A stretch of 19,550 bases of DNA from Litorivicinus sp965656605 (GTDB lineage: Bacteria > Pseudomonadota > Gammaproteobacteria > Pseudomonadales > Litorivicinaceae): NCBI GenBank assembly GCA_965656605.1, contig CBFHLC010000041.1, positions 1-19,550 on the forward strand, read 5' to 3'. This document shows, one piece after another, positions 1 through 8,836 of this stretch (its first letter is position 1; every line of letters starts with the position of its first letter). Made by a program: the position numbers and the translations under genes. A model generated the notes under the pieces. It was not told where the DNA came from. It did no database searches and saw only the letters and a list, made by a program, of their open reading frames with translations.

Positions 1-1382
1 CAATGGTGGCGTTGTTTGAATTCCCAGGCCGTCGCGCCCTGTCACTGGCACTGCTATTACCCCTGGCCTGTCCGGCTTACATTTTGGCCTTTACCTACAC
101 GGCGGTATTGGATGTTGCTGGCCCCTTGGCAGGGATCCTGCCGCAGTCTTGGCTGCTGGGTGTGCGCTCGTTGCCGGGTGCGGTCGTTATGTTGGCGCTG
201 GTGTTGTATCCCTACGTCTATCTATTGGCTCGCGCGTCGTTTTTGTCTCAGAGCGGGGCAACGATGGAAGTCGGGCGCACGTTGGGCTTGAGTCCTACGG
301 CCAGCTTATTCCGCCTTGCGATTCCGATGGCGCGGCCTGCCATCATCGCCGGTTTGCTGCTGGCCTTGATGGAGACCCTCGCTGACTACGGCACCGTGGC
401 GTTCTTTGGGGTTCCAAGCTTTACCACGGGCATCATGCGGGCTTACTACGGCATGGGCGATGCAGCGGCGGCGGCTCAATTGGCCACGACCTTGTTGGTG
501 TTTGTGGCCCTGTTAGTGCTGCTCGAGCGCTACTCGCGCAGAAAGATTCGTTACTACAGCGGCGCTGACACCCGAACCAGTGAACAGAGGGTTCAGTTAT
601 CCGGTGCTTCGGCGGGTCTTGCGATCACGTTGTGCTTGTTGCCGCCGTTGCTGGGCTTTGTGATTCCGGCAGGCTTCATGCTGTTTTGGAGCCTGACCGA
701 GGCATTAAGTCAGTGGTCTGATCTGATCCCGATGGCGCTGAGTTCGTTGTTTCTGGCCGGTGTTGCTGCGGCTTCGATTGTGTTCGGTTCAGTGGCTTTA
801 GGGTATGCCCAACGCATCGCTAAAGCCCCGTGGATTCGTTTTGCGGGCCTCATTGCTGGTCTGGGATATGCCTTGCCGGGCACTATCATTGCGATCGGCG
901 TGCTGATTCCCTTGGCGGCGATCGACCGGACCCTGTTTATCTGGGTGCGCGATTTGACCGGTGCCAATATCGGTTTGTTGTTCACCGGCACGATTGCAGC
1001 CATGGTGCTGGCCTACGGCGCACGTTTCACCGCCGTTAGTCTGGGCTCTATCACTAGTGGTTTGTCCCGCATAAAGCCTTCTTTGGATGAGGCGGCCACA
1101 CTGGCGGGGCTGCGACCGTTTCAAATTATGCGCCGAATCCACGTGCCGTTGATGCGCACATCGGTTTTGACGGCTACGTTGATTGTGTTTGTTGATGTGT
1201 TGAAAGAGCTGCCCGCTACCCTGATCTTGCGGCCTTTCGATTTCAATACCTTGGCTGTCCGGGCCTACGAGCTGGCCTCGGATGAGCGTTTGATTGATGC
1301 GGCGCCGGCCAGCCTTGCGATCGTGTTGGTGGGTCTGATTCCGGTCATTTATTTAAACCGATCTGTGACAGAGGAGCGCTGA
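1..1382 (+). CDS. fbpB: Fe(III)-type ABC transporter permease, FbpB-like (5' partial)
   Basis: Inner-membrane permease of a binding-protein-dependent importer, most like the fused double-domain permeases of ferric iron uptake (FbpB/SfuB). About 460 residues are visible against about 500-550 for the family, and the reading frame is open to the left edge. The ATG at position 3 is therefore probably internal and the N-terminus lies outside the window. Two copies of the cytoplasmic EAA loop that docks the ATPase are visible: one around residues 90-110 (EVGRTLGLSP, then IPMARPAI) and one around 365-385 (DEAATLAGLRPFQIMRRI). About ten hydrophobic segments surround them, which fits two fused six-helix permease halves minus the missing start. 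The stop overlaps the start of the ATPase gene (TGATG), so the two are coupled. The binding-protein gene is not in the window. Iron is the likely substrate by family; thiamine- or sulfate-type relatives are less likely because those permeases are usually not fused in this way. Confidence 0.85.
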   Translation, partial: MVALFEFPGRRALSLALLLPLACPAYILAFTYTAVLDVAGPLAGILPQSWLLGVRSLPGAVVMLALVLYPYVYLLARASFLSQSGATMEVGRTLGLSPTASLFRLAIPMARPAIIAGLLLALMETLADYGTVAFFGVPSFTTGIMRAYYGMGDAAAAAQLATTLLVFVALLVLLERYSRRKIRYYSGADTRTSEQRVQLSGASAGLAITLCLLPPLLGFVIPAGFMLFWSLTEALSQWSDLIPMALSSLFLAGVAAASIVFGSVALGYAQRIAKAPWIRFAGLIAGLGYALPGTIIAIGVLIPLAAIDRTLFIWVRDLTGANIGLLFTGTIAAMVLAYGARFTAVSLGSITSGLSRIKPSLDEAATLAGLRPFQIMRRIHVPLMRTSVLTATLIVFVDVLKELPATLILRPFDFNTLAVRAYELASDERLIDAAPASLAIVLVGLIPVIYLNRSVTEER

Positions 1383-2422
1383 TGGCAGCGGTATCGTTAA
1401 GCGATTTAGTTCTGGGCTACGACGGCACCGCGGTGGTCCATCAGGTCAGCTTGAACCTAACCAGCGGCGAGTTGGGTTGCCTGTTGGGCCCCAGTGGCTG
1501 CGGCAAAAGCACTCTGTTGCGCAGTATTGCAGGCTTCACCGAGGTGTTATCAGGCCAGATTCGCCTGGCTGATCAGATCGTCGCGGACGCTCACCACTGG
1601 GTGCCACCGCAGGAGCGGGGTGTGGGGTTGGTGTTTCAGGATGTGGCGTTGTTTCCACACCTGAGCGTGTTCGACAACATCCGTTTCGGTATCGAATCGT
1701 GGTCCAGCAAAGACCAGTCTGCTCGGGTCACGGAGCTGCTGAGTTTGGTCGGATTGTCAGGGCTTGAGCGGCGTTTCCCCCACGAGCTATCCGGCGGTCA
1801 GGCCCAGCGCGTGGCTTTGGCGCGGGCCATGGCACCGCGGCCTAAGGTGTTGTTGCTGGACGAGCCTTTCAGTGGCTTGGACAGTGAGTTGCGGGCGCGT
1901 CTGGCCGGTGAAGTCCGTCAGATCCTAAAAGCCGATGGGGTGACCGCCTTGATGGTCACTCACGATCAAAAGGAAGCCTTTGATTTCGCTGATCGCGTGG
2001 CAGTCATGCGCAACGGCATTATCGAGCAGTTCGACGCCTCCTACCGGCTGTACCACGAGCCACGCACCGAATTTGTCGCCAAGTTTGTTGGGGCAGGGGA
2101 TGTCCTGCCCTGCTCGGTTTTGAATACCTTAGAAGTCGAGAGCCCCTTGGGCGTGTTGAAGTCCGACGCGCCGCTGGGCTACGAGCCGGGTCAGCAGTTG
2201 TCGGTGTTGTTTCGACCGGATGATGTGATTCATGACGATCATTCCGATCGCGAGGCCCGGCTGGTCAGCAAGCAGTTCCGTGGCAGTCACTTCGTGTATC
2301 GGGTGCGTTTCGAGAACGGTGTTGAGCTGGGTTGCCTGGCGCCCTCCCACCATGATCACGATATTGGTGAGCAGGTCGGCGTGCGTTTAGAGATGGAACA
2401 CTTAGTGTTGCTGGCGCACTGA
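1382..2422 (+). CDS. fbpC: Fe(III)-type ABC transporter ATP-binding protein, FbpC-like
   Basis: ATPase subunit that powers the permease encoded just upstream. It is 346 residues, normal for FbpC/PotA-type ATPases. In order: Walker A GPSGCGKST (36-44), Q-loop Gln86 in VFQD, ABC signature LSGGQ (136-140), Walker B VLLLDEP (156-162), and a switch His in VTHD near residue 194. A C-terminal TOBE-like beta domain follows (about 250-346), as in iron, maltose and polyamine ATPases. The start is ATG sharing its A with the TGA stop of the permease, preceded by GAGGAG 5 bases upstream, a good ribosome binding site. Assignment to iron rests on the fused permease partner; the ATPase alone would also fit spermidine/putrescine (PotA) or sulfate. 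No Fur-like site can be looked for because the operon start is outside the window. Confidence 0.88.
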   Translation: MAAVSLSDLVLGYDGTAVVHQVSLNLTSGELGCLLGPSGCGKSTLLRSIAGFTEVLSGQIRLADQIVADAHHWVPPQERGVGLVFQDVALFPHLSVFDNIRFGIESWSSKDQSARVTELLSLVGLSGLERRFPHELSGGQAQRVALARAMAPRPKVLLLDEPFSGLDSELRARLAGEVRQILKADGVTALMVTHDQKEAFDFADRVAVMRNGIIEQFDASYRLYHEPRTEFVAKFVGAGDVLPCSVLNTLEVESPLGVLKSDAPLGYEPGQQLSVLFRPDDVIHDDHSDREARLVSKQFRGSHFVYRVRFENGVELGCLAPSHHDHDIGEQVGVRLEMEHLVLLAH

Positions 2423-2425
2423 GAA

Positions 2426-2431
2426 TATACT
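2426..2431 (+). promoter_or_regulatory. Possible -10 box for a leaderless tdk start
   Basis: TATACT matches the sigma-70 -10 consensus at 5 of 6 positions and ends 6 bases before the tdk ATG, so transcription would begin at or next to that ATG. No Shine-Dalgarno sequence sits between the fbpC stop and the ATG. No convincing -35 box is present at the right distance, so this is a candidate only. Confidence 0.35.
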
Positions 2432-2437
2432 CGCGAC

Positions 2438-3073
2438 ATGGCCAAACTCTATTTTTCTTACTCGGCAATGAACGCCGGCAAATCGACCTTACTGCTACAG
2501 GCCTCGCACAACTACCGTGAGCGCGGCATGCCGACCCTGCTGATGACGGCTAGTCTGGATGACCGGGCCGGCGTGGGCCGCATTGGATCGCGTATCGGTA
2601 TCAACGATGCAGCCATGGCCTTCCACCGCGAGGATGATCTGTTCGCCCAGATTCAGGCGTTGCATGCCGATCATGGTTTTGCCTGTGTGTTTGTCGACGA
2701 GGCTCAGTTTTTGACCACTCAGCAGGTGTGGCAGCTGGCTGACGTGGTCGATCAGCTGAATCTGCCGGTCATGTGCTATGGCCTGCGAACCGATTTCCAG
2801 GGCAAGTTGTTCCCAGGCAGCCAAGAGTTGTTGGCGGTGGCGGATACCCTTCGCGAAGTGCGCACGATCTGTTGGTGCGGTGGCAAGGCCTCGATGGTCG
2901 CCCGCCTGAACGAGCAGGGCGAGTTTCTAGTCGAGGGCGCCCAAGTGGTGATCGGGGGCAATGATCAATACGTCTCGTTATGCCGTAAACACTGGCGGGC
3001 TCGAGACTTAGGTCAGCCCAAACCCTTCGCCGCGGGGCTGCGTCAGGATGATTTATTGGACGGAGCGTTATGA
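2438..3073 (+). CDS. tdk: Thymidine kinase
   Basis: Cytoplasmic salvage enzyme that phosphorylates thymidine to dTMP with ATP (type II, TK1-like). 211 residues, normal for bacterial Tdk. P-loop SAMNAGKST at residues 9-17; catalytic Glu88 in VFVDEAQF (84-91); the lasso loop begins after the YGLRTDF motif near 113-119. The zinc site is C-x-x-C-like in TICWCGG plus CRKH near the C-terminus, the same Cys/Cys/Cys/His ligand set as E. coli Tdk. The gene starts 15 bases after fbpC but has no recognisable ribosome binding site; a TATACT box lies 6 bases upstream. The 3' end overlaps a small membrane ORF by ATGA. Nothing is broken or unusual in the protein itself. No functional link with the iron transporter is evident. 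Confidence 0.95.
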   Translation: MAKLYFSYSAMNAGKSTLLLQASHNYRERGMPTLLMTASLDDRAGVGRIGSRIGINDAAMAFHREDDLFAQIQALHADHGFACVFVDEAQFLTTQQVWQLADVVDQLNLPVMCYGLRTDFQGKLFPGSQELLAVADTLREVRTICWCGGKASMVARLNEQGEFLVEGAQVVIGGNDQYVSLCRKHWRARDLGQPKPFAAGLRQDDLLDGAL

Positions 3074-3162
3074 GTGAATGGATCCAGCGGCACAAAGGCC
3101 GCTTAATCGCCTGGGGCTTAACCCTGTTTATGCTTGTCGCGCTGTTGATCGTCGAGAGTTAA
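3070..3162 (+). CDS. 30-residue single-span membrane microprotein
   Basis: A small ORF coupled to the end of tdk (ATGA overlap), preceded by CGGAG 4 bases before its ATG, which is a usable if close ribosome binding site. The predicted protein has a polar, basic start (residues 1-11, with R7, H8, K9 and R11), then one hydrophobic helix of about 16-17 residues (12-28), ending in Glu-Ser. By the positive-inside rule the N-terminus would face the cytoplasm. The stop codon shares a TTAA with the stop of the convergent permease gene. No family is recognised and a function cannot be given. The membrane-like composition, overlap and ribosome binding site argue for a real gene, but the short length leaves room for chance. 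Confidence 0.55.
   Translation: MSEWIQRHKGRLIAWGLTLFMLVALLIVES
3159..3162. other. Interlocked stop codons of convergent genes in one TTAA
   Basis: The TAA of the plus-strand microprotein (3160-3162) and the TAA of the minus-strand TSUP gene (3161-3159) share a single TTAA. No terminator hairpin is seen near it. Confidence 0.7.
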
Positions 3163-3911
3163 CCGCTAATAAAGTACCAAGCGCTCAGGCTGAAACCGAC
3201 GGTAATTACAAAGCGTTTTAGCCAATGGCTGGGCAGATGCCGGCCAATGCGAATCGACAGGTAGCCCCCGGTAATACTAGAGGCGGCCACAATCGCCGCT
3301 GCGCCCCAGTCGATCGTCCCTACCATTAAAAACAAAATGACTGCGACCCCTTGCATGACCGTTGCCATCAGGCTTTTTGCTGCATTGACCCGGTGGTAGT
3401 CACTGCCCTCGGTCAAGGGTAACGAGGCCAACATCATGATGCCCATGCCCGCTCCAAAGTAGCCGCCGTAGATCCCGACCAGTCCCTGAACGCCGTAGGG
3501 CAGTGTCTTGTTCTGAGTTCGCGCAGCCAAGCGCTCACCAAATTCGGCAATTTTCCCAGAAAACAGAAACAACACCGTGGCCAGCAAGACTAGCCACGGC
3601 ACCAAAAAGCGAAACGTGCCATCGCCACCGCTAAGTAACAACAACCCGCCGGCCAGTCCACCGATGCCTGACAACACCGTCAGCGGCAGCCACTCGCGCC
3701 AGTAGAATTTGATGTCTTTGAAATAGGCCAATCCGGCTGCGATCTGGCCCGGCAGAACTGCAACGGCACTGGTGGTGTTGGCGGTCACCGGGGGCAAGCC
3801 AGTAAACATTAAGGCAGAAAAGGTGAACAGGGTGCCACCGCCAGCCAGGGCGTTGATGGCACCTGCAGCAAAGCCGGCGGCTGCTAGAAACAGGATTTCG
3901 ATTAGGCTCAT
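3159..3911 (-). CDS. TSUP (TauE/SafE) family membrane permease
   Basis: Integral inner-membrane protein of the TauE/SafE (TSUP) family, which moves sulfite, sulfoacetate or other small anions, usually outward. 250 residues from the chosen start, with about eight hydrophobic helices. The two-fold family pattern is visible: a small-residue stretch with GAINALAGGGTL near residues 16-27, followed by NTTSAV near 45-50, and its echo in the second half with GIYGGYFGAGMG and NAAKSL. The start is the ATG at 3911, which overlaps the TGA of the HD-domain gene (ATGA). An ATG 15 bases further upstream (3926) is in frame but gives a larger overlap and is less likely. The exact substrate is unknown. It forms a two-gene unit with the HD-domain gene. 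Confidence 0.85.
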   Translation of the reverse strand: MSLIEILFLAAAGFAAGAINALAGGGTLFTFSALMFTGLPPVTANTTSAVAVLPGQIAAGLAYFKDIKFYWREWLPLTVLSGIGGLAGGLLLLSGGDGTFRFLVPWLVLLATVLFLFSGKIAEFGERLAARTQNKTLPYGVQGLVGIYGGYFGAGMGIMMLASLPLTEGSDYHRVNAAKSLMATVMQGVAVILFLMVGTIDWGAAAIVAASSITGGYLSIRIGRHLPSHWLKRFVITVGFSLSAWYFISG

Positions 3912-4516
3912 TGCGGGCTTATCCATCCGCGAGTGATGCCATCTTCAAAAATGGCCTCGGCAACCGACCACAGCGTGGGTGATCCGTTCGCGATTTTGCC
4001 CACTCGCTGATTCAGCTGGCTGCGCGTGACTTGATACTCAGGCCAGCTGCCGCCTTGGTTGTATAGATTGCAAATCAGGGGCTGAAAGCGATCAATGCCT
4101 TTGGCAAATTCGGCATCGGGACTGGTGCCAGCCTCGAACTCATCCCAGATCTCGCGCCAGACTTGGGCTTGATCGGGGGGGAGCAAGCCAAAGATTCGAT
4201 CGGCGCCGGCCAGCTCAGAGGCGGCCTGTGCGGCAGGGTCGTGGTCGCCGTGCAAGGGATGATCCCCGGCATCAATCTCGACCAAATCGTGGATCAGCAG
4301 CATTTTAATGACCCGGTCCACCTGAACGGGGCGGCGGGCATGCTCGGCTAAAATTGCGGCCATCATGGCCAAGTGCCACGAGTGTTCTGCGCTGTTTTCA
4401 GCATTTCCATTGTGCAAATTGCGGGTCGCGCGCAGCACATTTTTAAGCTTGTCGATCTCGATCAGAAAGCTAAATTGGGAGGCCAATCGTGGGGACAGCG
4501 AACTACGCCACTGCAT
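3908..4516 (-). CDS. HD-domain phosphohydrolase, YfbR/HDDC2-like
   Basis: Predicted metal-dependent phosphohydrolase of the YfbR/HDDC2 group, whose characterised members are 5'-deoxynucleotidases. 202 residues from ATG. The HD-domain residues are in order: His45 in NSAEHSWH, His76-Asp77 in LIHDLVEID with Glu80 nearby, and Asp142 in KGIDRFQPL, matching the H...HD...D metal set. The ATG at 4516 has AAGGA 8 bases upstream; a TTG two codons earlier (4522) is too close to that site and is rejected. The gene is divergent from speA and overlaps the downstream TSUP gene by ATGA. With thymidine kinase nearby a nucleotide-salvage role is tempting, but the genes are on opposite strands and the substrate cannot be read from the sequence. 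Confidence 0.85.
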   Translation of the reverse strand: MQWRSSLSPRLASQFSFLIEIDKLKNVLRATRNLHNGNAENSAEHSWHLAMMAAILAEHARRPVQVDRVIKMLLIHDLVEIDAGDHPLHGDHDPAAQAASELAGADRIFGLLPPDQAQVWREIWDEFEAGTSPDAEFAKGIDRFQPLICNLYNQGGSWPEYQVTRSQLNQRVGKIANGSPTLWSVAEAIFEDGITRGWISPQ

Positions 4517-4607
4517 GGGCAAATTCCTTGGATAAAAATAGAGGTTAAGGCCTTGAATCCCTGAGGTAAATCAGTAGTGTGCGCGACTTAACTTTGGAGT
4601 CTGTGAA
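4517..4607. promoter_or_regulatory. Divergent intergenic region between the HD gene and speA
   Basis: This 91-base gap must hold the promoters of both directions. On the minus strand AAGGA (4525-4529) is the ribosome binding site of the HD gene. On the plus strand GGAG (4596-4599) lies 8 bases before the TTG start of speA and fixes that unusual start. A possible weak plus-strand promoter is TTGAAT (4553-4558), 16 bases, TAGTGT (4575-4580). AAGGCCTT (4547-4554) is an 8-bp palindrome overlapping that -35. None of the promoter calls is strong. Confidence 0.4.
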
Positions 4608-6482
4608 TTGACTAAAAAAGACTGGTCCATCGAGGACTCAGCCACGCTCTACAACGTTGCCGATTGGGGCAAGGGCTATTTCAGTGTCAGCGATAACGGG
4701 ATGTTGCAGATTGCTCCGCCCAACGTCGAGGGCCAGCCCAACGTCGCCCTGACCGACATCATCGCGGGCATCAAAGATCGCGGTATGGATTTGCCCGTTG
4801 TATTGCGTATCGAGAACCTAATTGATTTGCAGATCAGTCGGCTAAACGACAGTTTTGGCACGGCCATCCAAGAGTTGGGTTATCAGGCGCCTTATCGTGG
4901 CGTGTTCCCGATCAAGGTCAATCAGCAATCCCAAGTCATCGAAGAGATCGCCCGTTTTGGTGCGCGCTACAACCATGGCTTAGAGGCAGGCAGCAAAGCC
5001 GAGCTGATGATTGCCATGGCGACGTTGACTGAGGCTGGCAGCTACATCATCTGCAACGGCTACAAAGACGCCGAGTTCATTGATCTGGGGCTGCGTGCCC
5101 GTCAGCTCGGATTCCAATGCTTTTTCGTGGTCGAAACCCCGGCCGAGTTAAATTTGATCCTAGAGCGCGCGGAATGGTTACAGGTCGAGCCACTGATTGG
5201 GTTTCGCGCCAAACTCTCGACTCAAGTCGAGGGGCACTGGAGTGAGGACAGCGGGGATCGGTCGCTGTTTGGCCTAAACGCCAATCAGATTGTCGGCATG
5301 ATCGACACCCTAAAAGCAGCCGGGCATCTGGATTGGTTGCGCCTGTTGCACTTTCATTTGGGGTCTCAGATTCCGAACATTCGTGATATCCGTACCGGCG
5401 TGATGGAAGCGGTCCGCTTCTACAACCAGCTGGTCGCCGAGGGCGCTGCGATGGGCTTCTTGGATCTGGGTGGCGGCCTGGCAGTTAATTACGAAGGCGG
5501 CGATACCAACTACGATCTGCCCGAATACTGCCATGACGTCGTAGCGTCGGTGATCGAGGCATTGGATGAGGGGATCGAGCATCCGGTCCTGATCAGCGAG
5601 TCCGGGCGAGCCACGGTCGCTGAATCCTCGATCTTGCTGTTCAACACCTTGGACGTGACGACCTTCGAGCCCGGCCCGATTCCGGCGATTGGGGACGATG
5701 ATCATGATCTGCTGCAAAAGCTGCGCGATGTGGCCGCGGATGTTCAGCTGGCCAATGCCCAACAATGCTTTAACGATGCGATCTATTACCGCGATGAGTT
5801 GCGCGAGTTTTTCCGCCTAGGCCAAGCAAGCCTACGTGAGCGGGCAACGGGTGAGTCACTCACCTTGCAGGTCATGCAGCACGTGAAATCCTTGTTGCCG
5901 CAGATGCGACGCATCCCCAAAGAGCTCGAGGCGTTGCACGAAGATCTGGCGGATATTTACTACGCCAACTTCAGCGTTTTCCAATCGCTGCCCGATACCT
6001 GGGCGATGGATCAAATCTTCCCGGTCATGCCAATCCACCGTCTGGACGAAGAGCCCCAGCGCGAGGCAGTCCTTGCAGATTTGACCTGCGACTGTGACGG
6101 GAAAATCGATTTGTTTGTCGGTGGCCACAAGACCCTGCCGGTGCATGGACTTCGCGATAATGAAGACTACGTCTTTGGCGTCTTCATGGTCGGTGCTTAT
6201 CAAGAAACCCTAGGCGATTTGCATAACCTGTTTGGTGACACCAACGTGGTCAGTGTGCGAATCGAGCCGGATGGCAACTTTGAATTTGTCCGCGAATTGC
6301 AGGGTGATAGCGTGGCAGACGTATTGAGTTACGTGGAGTACACCCCGGCCGGTCTGAGCGAGCACTTCCGTCAGACCGCCGAGCGCGCGGTGCGCAGCAA
6401 ATTGATCACGCCGGCACAGCGCCGTGAAATTCTTGAACAATTCCGCGAGAGTTTGCGCGGATACACCTATTACGAACACTAG
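4608..6482 (+). CDS. speA: Biosynthetic arginine decarboxylase
   Basis: PLP enzyme that decarboxylates arginine to agmatine, the first step of the polyamine pathway encoded here. 624 residues, typical for SpeA (about 630-660). It has the alanine-racemase-like fold: PLP Lys103 in FPIKVNQQ, HFHLGSQI around residue 250, the glycine-rich phosphate loop DLGGGLAVNY around 285-295, SESGRATVAE in the middle, and the C-terminal catalytic Cys motif CDCDG at 494-498 (commonly CDSDG). The start is TTG, chosen because GGAG sits 8 bases upstream and no ATG lies nearby in frame; TTG may limit expression. It is followed after 9 bases by the carboxy(nor)spermidine dehydrogenase gene, and agmatinase converges from the other side of nspC, so agmatine has an obvious consumer at the locus. 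Confidence 0.95.
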   Translation: MTKKDWSIEDSATLYNVADWGKGYFSVSDNGMLQIAPPNVEGQPNVALTDIIAGIKDRGMDLPVVLRIENLIDLQISRLNDSFGTAIQELGYQAPYRGVFPIKVNQQSQVIEEIARFGARYNHGLEAGSKAELMIAMATLTEAGSYIICNGYKDAEFIDLGLRARQLGFQCFFVVETPAELNLILERAEWLQVEPLIGFRAKLSTQVEGHWSEDSGDRSLFGLNANQIVGMIDTLKAAGHLDWLRLLHFHLGSQIPNIRDIRTGVMEAVRFYNQLVAEGAAMGFLDLGGGLAVNYEGGDTNYDLPEYCHDVVASVIEALDEGIEHPVLISESGRATVAESSILLFNTLDVTTFEPGPIPAIGDDDHDLLQKLRDVAADVQLANAQQCFNDAIYYRDELREFFRLGQASLRERATGESLTLQVMQHVKSLLPQMRRIPKELEALHEDLADIYYANFSVFQSLPDTWAMDQIFPVMPIHRLDEEPQREAVLADLTCDCDGKIDLFVGGHKTLPVHGLRDNEDYVFGVFMVGAYQETLGDLHNLFGDTNVVSVRIEPDGNFEFVRELQGDSVADVLSYVEYTPAGLSEHFRQTAERAVRSKLITPAQRREILEQFRESLRGYTYYEH

Positions 6483-6491
6483 GAGTTAATC

Positions 6492-7684
<1,193 letters not shown>

Positions 7685-7688
<4 letters not shown>

Positions 7689-8836
7689 ATAGCGACACCT
7701 TCGAGCGGTTTGATCCCAGCCGAGTTCCCTCTCCGTGCTTTGTGATTGATCAAGCTGCGGTTGAGCGGAATTTGCAGGTATTAGCAGATGTTCAGGCTCG
7801 CTCGGGGGCCAAGGTGCTTGCTGCACTCAAAGCCTTTAGCTTTCCGGCGCTGGGCCCGCTGACAGGTCAATACCTGTCTGGCACCTGCTCCTCTGGCGTG
7901 CACGAAGCGCTGCTGGCGGCCGATCATTACCCCGGTGAAGTCCATGTGTTTAGCGCGGCCTTTAAGGCCTCTGATGTCGATCAGCTAATCGAGGTGGCCG
8001 ATCATTTTGTGTTCAACTCGCCGGCGCAGCTGCAGCGATTCGCACCCCAGCTGCAGTCCCATGGCATTCCACTTGGCTTGCGAGTGAATCCAGAGCACTC
8101 CGAAGGCGCGGTTGAGCTATACGATCCATGTGCGCCGTGCTCGCGCCTAGGAACGCCGATCAGCGAGCTGGCGGACGTTGATTTGAGCGGCATCAGCGGG
8201 CTGCATTTTCACACGCTATGCGAGCAAGGGTTCGAGCCCTTGGCGCGGACCTTGGATGCGTTTGAGGAGCGTTTTGGGCACCTGCTGGCCGATCTAGAAT
8301 GGGTCAACTTCGGCGGTGGGCATCACATCACGGCCCAAGGCTACGATATCGATGCGTTGGTCCAGCGGATTCAGTCGTTCAGTGCCCGCCATCAAGTTCA
8401 GGTCTACCTAGAGCCGGGCGAGGCCATTGCGATTCGTAGCGGCGTATTGGTGGCCGAGGTATTGGATCTGCCGCGTAATGGCCGTGACTTGGCCATTGTC
8501 GATACGTCGGCAACCTGCCACATGCCTGACACCCTAGAGATGCCGTATCGGGCTGATATTGCCGATGCCGGCCTGCCGGATGAAAAGCCGTATACCTATC
8601 GGCTGGGTGGTCAGACCTGTCTGGCGGGCGATGTGATCGGTGATTACAGCTTTGATCAGCCACTGCAGGTCGGTCAGCGGCTGATGTTCGATGACATGGC
8701 GCATTACACGCTGGTTAAAACCAATACTTTCAATGGCATCCCACTGCCGGCCCTGGCCTTGTGGGATTCGCGCACGGATCAGTTACGTCTGGTGCGCGAG
8801 TTTGGCTATCAGGACTTTGCCAGCCGCCTGGGCTGA
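7685..8836 (+). CDS. nspC: Carboxynorspermidine/carboxyspermidine decarboxylase
   Basis: PLP decarboxylase that removes CO2 from carboxyspermidine or carboxynorspermidine to finish spermidine or norspermidine. 383 residues from the GTG start, matching the family. PLP Lys49 lies in LAALKAFSF; GISGLHFHTLCEQ near 175-187, NFGGGHHIT near 212-220 (phosphate loop), EPGEA near 244-248 and the family-typical TCHMPDTLEMPYRAD near 275-290 all fit NspC. The GTG at 7685 overlaps the TGA of the dehydrogenase (GTGA). An ATG at 7649 would add 12 residues inside the upstream gene and has no support. No clear Shine-Dalgarno is present, so translation probably depends on the upstream gene. The stop abuts the stop of the convergent speB with no base between. 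Confidence 0.94.

Noticed and set aside
3..5. ATG at position 3 as the true start of the FbpB-like permease
   Set aside because: The frame is open to the window edge and the protein would lack the first part of the fused permease, so the real start is upstream of the window.
3912..3926. Longer start for the TSUP permease
   Set aside because: ATG at 3926 is possible, but the ATGA overlap at 3911 matches the habit of other gene pairs in the window.
4553..4576. Possible ArgR-like half site (TGAAT) before speA
   Set aside because: Only one half site matches and the partner half is absent, so an arginine repressor site cannot be supported.
5310..5765. 151-codon open frame on the minus strand inside speA
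   Set aside because: It lies wholly inside a well-conserved gene, has no recognisable motif and is explained by the base composition of the other strand. The same holds for the similar frames antisense to the permease (710-1142), tdk (2495-3095) and the dehydrogenase (7293-7826).
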